DNA of 64,000 nucleotides from Algicoccus sp048820935 (GTDB taxonomy: Bacteria; Pseudomonadota; Gammaproteobacteria; Burkholderiales; Burkholderiaceae_B): the NCBI RefSeq assembly GCF_048820935.1, contig NZ_JBMERD010000002.1, positions 124,001 through 188,000 of the forward strand. Reading direction: 5' to 3'. The notes below the pieces were generated by a model. The model had not been told where the DNA came from. It saw only the letters and a list, made by a program, of their open reading frames with translations, and searched no databases. This document shows, one piece after another, positions 61,500 through 64,000 of the stretch. A program made the position numbers and the translations under genes. Within the stretch, counting starts at the first letter, position 1. The number at the start of each line of letters is the position of its first letter.

Positions 61500-62174
61500 C
61501 TACGCGTAACGCTTTTTAAGTTCAGCGATCACATAGTCGAGTGATTCGACATCGCCCGCCTTCATATCAATGTCGAACAGATTGGCCTGATGGGCTTTTA
61601 GGCTTCGATCGCCAATGGCTTCTTCAACCAAAATAGTTCGAAAATTATGAGAAAAAGCATCGACTGCGGCAGCGCGCACGCAGCCCGAGGTACTAACACC
61701 GCAAATGATGACAGTATCGACATCGTCATAGCGCAGAAAACTCTCTAACGGCGTTGCAAAAAAACAAGACGGCTTGTTTTTTAGAATGATGCGATCCTGT
61801 TGGCGAGGTCCGTATGAGGTAGGCCATTCATCTGCCTTTGGATTGCTGGTGTATTGCGTGTTTTCGGCGCTGCTCAGTGTGTAGTTCCAAGCGCCCCGAT
61901 AGACTGGGTGGCTACGATCATCACGGCGACTATAGTAAATAGGCAAGTCAAGCTCCCGAAATGTTTCGGTTAGCGTTTCGATGGCCTCAATCATTTCTGT
62001 CATTGGCTTGCCACACATCATGAATTCGGGATCGACAAACATGAACGTGGTGTCAATGTTGATCAGCGCTGCTTTGCGCCCAAAACCAACCCGTGCTCCA
62101 AATCCTGCTTTTTTATACGTTTCGAGTTCGGTGTCGCCAATGTAACTACGCCATTTTTCCAGTTTGGTACTCAT
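61500..62174 (-). CDS. Isochorismatase-fold cysteine hydrolase (N-carbamoylsarcosine amidase type), copy 3
   Basis: 224 residues. Asp41 in LINIDTTFM, Lys132 or Lys134 in IILKNKPSCFFATPL and Cys165 in GVSTSGCVRAAAVDAFSH mark the triad. The C-terminal HQANLFDIDMKAGDV is close to N-carbamoylsarcosine amidohydrolases. It follows a Bug receptor and a LigJ-like gene on the same strand, so it may deaminate an amide made upstream. GGAG precedes the start. Confidence 0.86.
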   Translation of the reverse strand: MSTKLEKWRSYIGDTELETYKKAGFGARVGFGRKAALINIDTTFMFVDPEFMMCGKPMTEMIEAIETLTETFRELDLPIYYSRRDDRSHPVYRGAWNYTLSSAENTQYTSNPKADEWPTSYGPRQQDRIILKNKPSCFFATPLESFLRYDDVDTVIICGVSTSGCVRAAAVDAFSHNFRTILVEEAIGDRSLKAHQANLFDIDMKAGDVESLDYVIAELKKRYA

Positions 62175-62203
62175 AGTTTTCTCCTGTGTTCTTGTGCCAT
62201 AAC

Positions 62204-62252
62204 AGATCAGCCGTCTGGTGGCGCATGGTGTATACGCTCAGACGGCTGATCT
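62204..62252 (-). other. Intercistronic hairpin, Bug receptor copy 3 - amidase copy 3
   Basis: AGATCAGCCGTCTG (62204-62217) and CAGACGGCTGATCT (62239-62252) form a perfect 14-bp stem with a 21-base loop and no T tract. On the minus-strand mRNA it follows the receptor gene, the same relative place as in the two TRAP operons. Confidence 0.78.
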
Positions 62253-62342
62253 TAGGTAAGAAATTGTTCTAATAAAATCATCGACCTATCGGTTCAGGTG
62301 ACTATTTCAATCAACATGAACAATCCAGACTGTTACTCTGAA

Positions 62343-63341
62343 TTAGTTGATGCGAACATTCGCTGCATCGGCGACTTCTTTCCAAGTGGATAATTGTTTT
62401 TCCAGAAATGCGCGGAATTCCTCAGGCGATTCACCGCCGACCGTGGCTGCACGTGATTCAAACTGTTCAACAATTTCAGGATCTTTCAGCGCGATGATTG
62501 CCGCTTCGGTGATTTTGTCCATAATGGGTTGTGGAGTACCTTTTGGCACCATCAAGCCATTCCATGAAGCAACTTGGAAATCCTGAATGCCAGCTTCTTG
62601 CATAGTGGGCACATCGGGCAAGTCTTTGAGACGCTCAGCGGATGCAACGGCTAAAGGACGTACCATGCCAGCTTTGATTTGTGGCAATGCGGCTGTCGCT
62701 GTTTTAAATCCACCCATCACAACACCTGCCAATACGTCGTTCATGGCGGGTCCTGCGCCCTTGTATGGGACGTGCAAATATTCAACGCCTGTACGCAGTT
62801 TGAAGAGTTCAGCTGCGAGGTGTGGTGAACCGCCTGCACCGGATGACGCCAATGTCAATTCACCTGGGTGCGCTTTAGCCCACTCAACGAGCTCTGCGAC
62901 CGTTTTGGCAGGAAAGTCATTGTTGACGACCAAAATACTGGGTGAGGTCATCGTTTGCGTGATGGGCTCAAAGTCTTTCAGGGTGTCATAGGTCAGATTG
63001 CTGTAGACCGCGGGGTTAATCGCTTGTGCGATCGTTGCCATGAAAAGCGTGTAGCCATCTGGCTTGGCTCTGGCCGCTTCGGATGCTGCAATGTTGGAGC
63101 CACCGCCTGGTTTGTTGTCGATCACGATGGGTTGACCAAGGTGTTTTTCCATTTTGGCTCCCACCAAACGGGCAACAATGTCAGTTGCACCACTAGGTGG
63201 ATATCCGACGATCATGTGGATAGGTTTTGCTGGGTAATTGTCGGCTTGAGCGACAGCACTCAGTGGTGTGAGTGCAAAAGTCATTGTGACTGCACTAGCT
63301 GCAATACCTAAAACGCTGCTTTTGGTGAGAGTTTTTCTCAT
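62343..63341 (-). CDS. Tripartite tricarboxylate transporter receptor (Bug/TctC family), copy 3
   Basis: 332 residues from ATG 63341, with GGAG eight bases upstream; an earlier start at 63383 lacks this and would precede the signal peptide. The signal peptide ends in SAVAQA. Family motifs: IHMIVGYPPSGATDIVAR, VIDNKPGGGSNIA, KPDGYTLFMAT and HVPYKGAGPAMNDVLAG. Its position behind a LigJ-like gene suggests an aromatic-derived or related acid as ligand. Confidence 0.92.
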   Translation of the reverse strand: MRKTLTKSSVLGIAASAVTMTFALTPLSAVAQADNYPAKPIHMIVGYPPSGATDIVARLVGAKMEKHLGQPIVIDNKPGGGSNIAASEAARAKPDGYTLFMATIAQAINPAVYSNLTYDTLKDFEPITQTMTSPSILVVNNDFPAKTVAELVEWAKAHPGELTLASSGAGGSPHLAAELFKLRTGVEYLHVPYKGAGPAMNDVLAGVVMGGFKTATAALPQIKAGMVRPLAVASAERLKDLPDVPTMQEAGIQDFQVASWNGLMVPKGTPQPIMDKITEAAIIALKDPEIVEQFESRAATVGGESPEEFRAFLEKQLSTWKEVADAANVRIN

Positions 63342-63594
63342 AATAATTGCTCCAATTTTTAGAATAATATGGATGTTTTTCACATAAAGGGATCGCTCGT
63401 TAATGCTTGAGTTTTGTGTGCTCAGAACCTTCTATGTAGAGCATACCTTCCGTGATTTTTATCAGATTGTCCTGTGACGCAAGCGTATTTACATGGAGCA
63501 AATACTGCTGGTCGCACGACCGATTCAGATTAAGTATTTGACGACTGACTGTCAAGTTGTTTTAAGACCTTTGTTGGTAAAAATTCCTTATGAA

Positions 63595-64000
63595 TCAATG
63601 ATGTTTGCCTTCAGCTACAGCATACTTTTCAAGGTGCGCACGTAAGCGCGGATAAACAGTTAAAGCATTGCCACCCATGATCTGTTGGCGGGTTTTTTCG
63701 TCTAAATGACTGACAGCGTCCAGATACCGCTTTGTGTCGTCGTAATCAAAGCCTGTTGTGGGATCGATCCCTTTGACGGCTCCAACGATTTCTGAAGCAA
63801 ACAAAATATTTTTTGCAGGAATGACATCCAGTAACAGATCAATGCCAGGCTGATGATAGACGCAGGTATCAAAGAAGACATTATTCATCAGCAATTCATC
63901 GAGCGGCGGACGGTTGAGATTTTGTGCCAGTCCTCTGTAACGTCCCCAGTGATAGGGGGCCGCGCCACCGCCGTGCGGGATGATGAGTCTGAGGTTGGGG
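63595..64000 (-). CDS. ligJ: 4-oxalomesaconate hydratase-like amidohydrolase (LigJ type), C-terminal part
   Basis: Only the last 135 or so residues are inside the window; the frame is open to the right edge. Reading from 64000 gives PNLRLIIPHGGGAAPYHWGR, then YRGLAQNLNRPPL, NNVFFDTCVYHQPGIDLL, ILFASEIVGAVKGIDP and DDTKRYLDAV. This series is characteristic of 4-oxalomesaconate hydratase in protocatechuate 4,5-cleavage and gallate degradation. The metal histidine motif PHGGG is present. The rest of that pathway would lie beyond the window. Confidence 0.85.
   Translation of the reverse strand, partial: PNLRLIIPHGGGAAPYHWGRYRGLAQNLNRPPLDELLMNNVFFDTCVYHQPGIDLLLDVIPAKNILFASEIVGAVKGIDPTTGFDYDDTKRYLDAVSHLDEKTRQQIMGGNALTVYPRLRAHLEKYAVAEGKHH

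Overview
The window reads as a chromosomal segment of a betaproteobacterium, most likely Burkholderiales of the Alcaligenaceae type. The start of rplU diverges from ispB with a tRNA-Pro next to it, which is a typical betaproteobacterial arrangement. Tripartite-tricarboxylate (Bug/TctC) binding proteins occur three times. Base composition by eye is near half GC, low for that group. The assignment to family is inference.

Layout. 1-20.5 kb is mostly housekeeping and mixed metabolism: rplU start, ispB, tRNA-Pro(CGG), an FNR-type-controlled cytochrome c peroxidase, a dienelactone hydrolase, an enoyl-CoA hydratase, a ROK sugar kinase with its GntR regulator, a class III CoA-transferase-like protein, PagP, a split chromate transporter, sbcDC, a CoxG-like protein, pirin, an N-formylglutamate amidohydrolase-like protein, a second enoyl-CoA hydratase, a 56-residue lipoprotein and a Na+/H+ antiporter with a structured leader. 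A dead IS5-family fragment (about 20.55-20.89 kb) separates this from the phosphate regulon (21.1-28.9 kb): phoBR runs toward a convergent pstSCAB-phoU operon headed by a full Pho box.

29-64 kb is a catabolic region made of transport and degradation modules. Module A (29.2-40.9 kb) has a LeuCD-like hydratase, a flavoprotein, two polysaccharide-deacetylase-fold hydrolases of the PuuE/cyclic-imide-hydrolase kind, an isochorismatase-fold amidase, an isocitrate-lyase-family lyase and a tautomerase-SnoaL fusion. These diverge from a GntR regulator and a DctPQM TRAP transporter. 41-44 kb has a split ThDP-dependent decarboxylase with an IclR regulator, divergent from a Bug protein. A decayed tnpB with an apparent omega-RNA-type 3' end sits at 44.7-45.9 kb. 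Module B (46.0-52.2 kb) combines another isochorismatase-fold amidase, a TAXI-TRAP transporter, another ICL-family lyase and an MmgE/PrpD protein. It diverges, across a perfect 22-bp-arm inverted repeat, from an acyl-CoA dehydrogenase, a CoA-transferase and a Bug protein. An IclR regulator, enoyl-CoA hydratase, NDP-forming acyl-CoA synthetase and L-2-hydroxyglutarate-oxidase-like enzyme follow. The right edge has a third amidase, a third Bug protein and the C-terminus of a LigJ-like 4-oxalomesaconate hydratase.

Taken together, the right half looks like machinery for importing small polycarboxylates or ring-derived amides, hydrolysing amide or imide bonds, and cleaving the resulting di- or tricarboxylates by aldol-type lyases or as CoA thioesters. 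The substrates cannot be named from sequence alone. Intercistronic hairpins behind binding-protein genes occur at three places (39.04, 48.65 and 62.20 kb). The most interesting items are the GntR-TRAP-PuuE operon, the doubled-dyad operator at 52.36-52.41 kb and the two-subunit ThDP enzyme beside a Bug protein.
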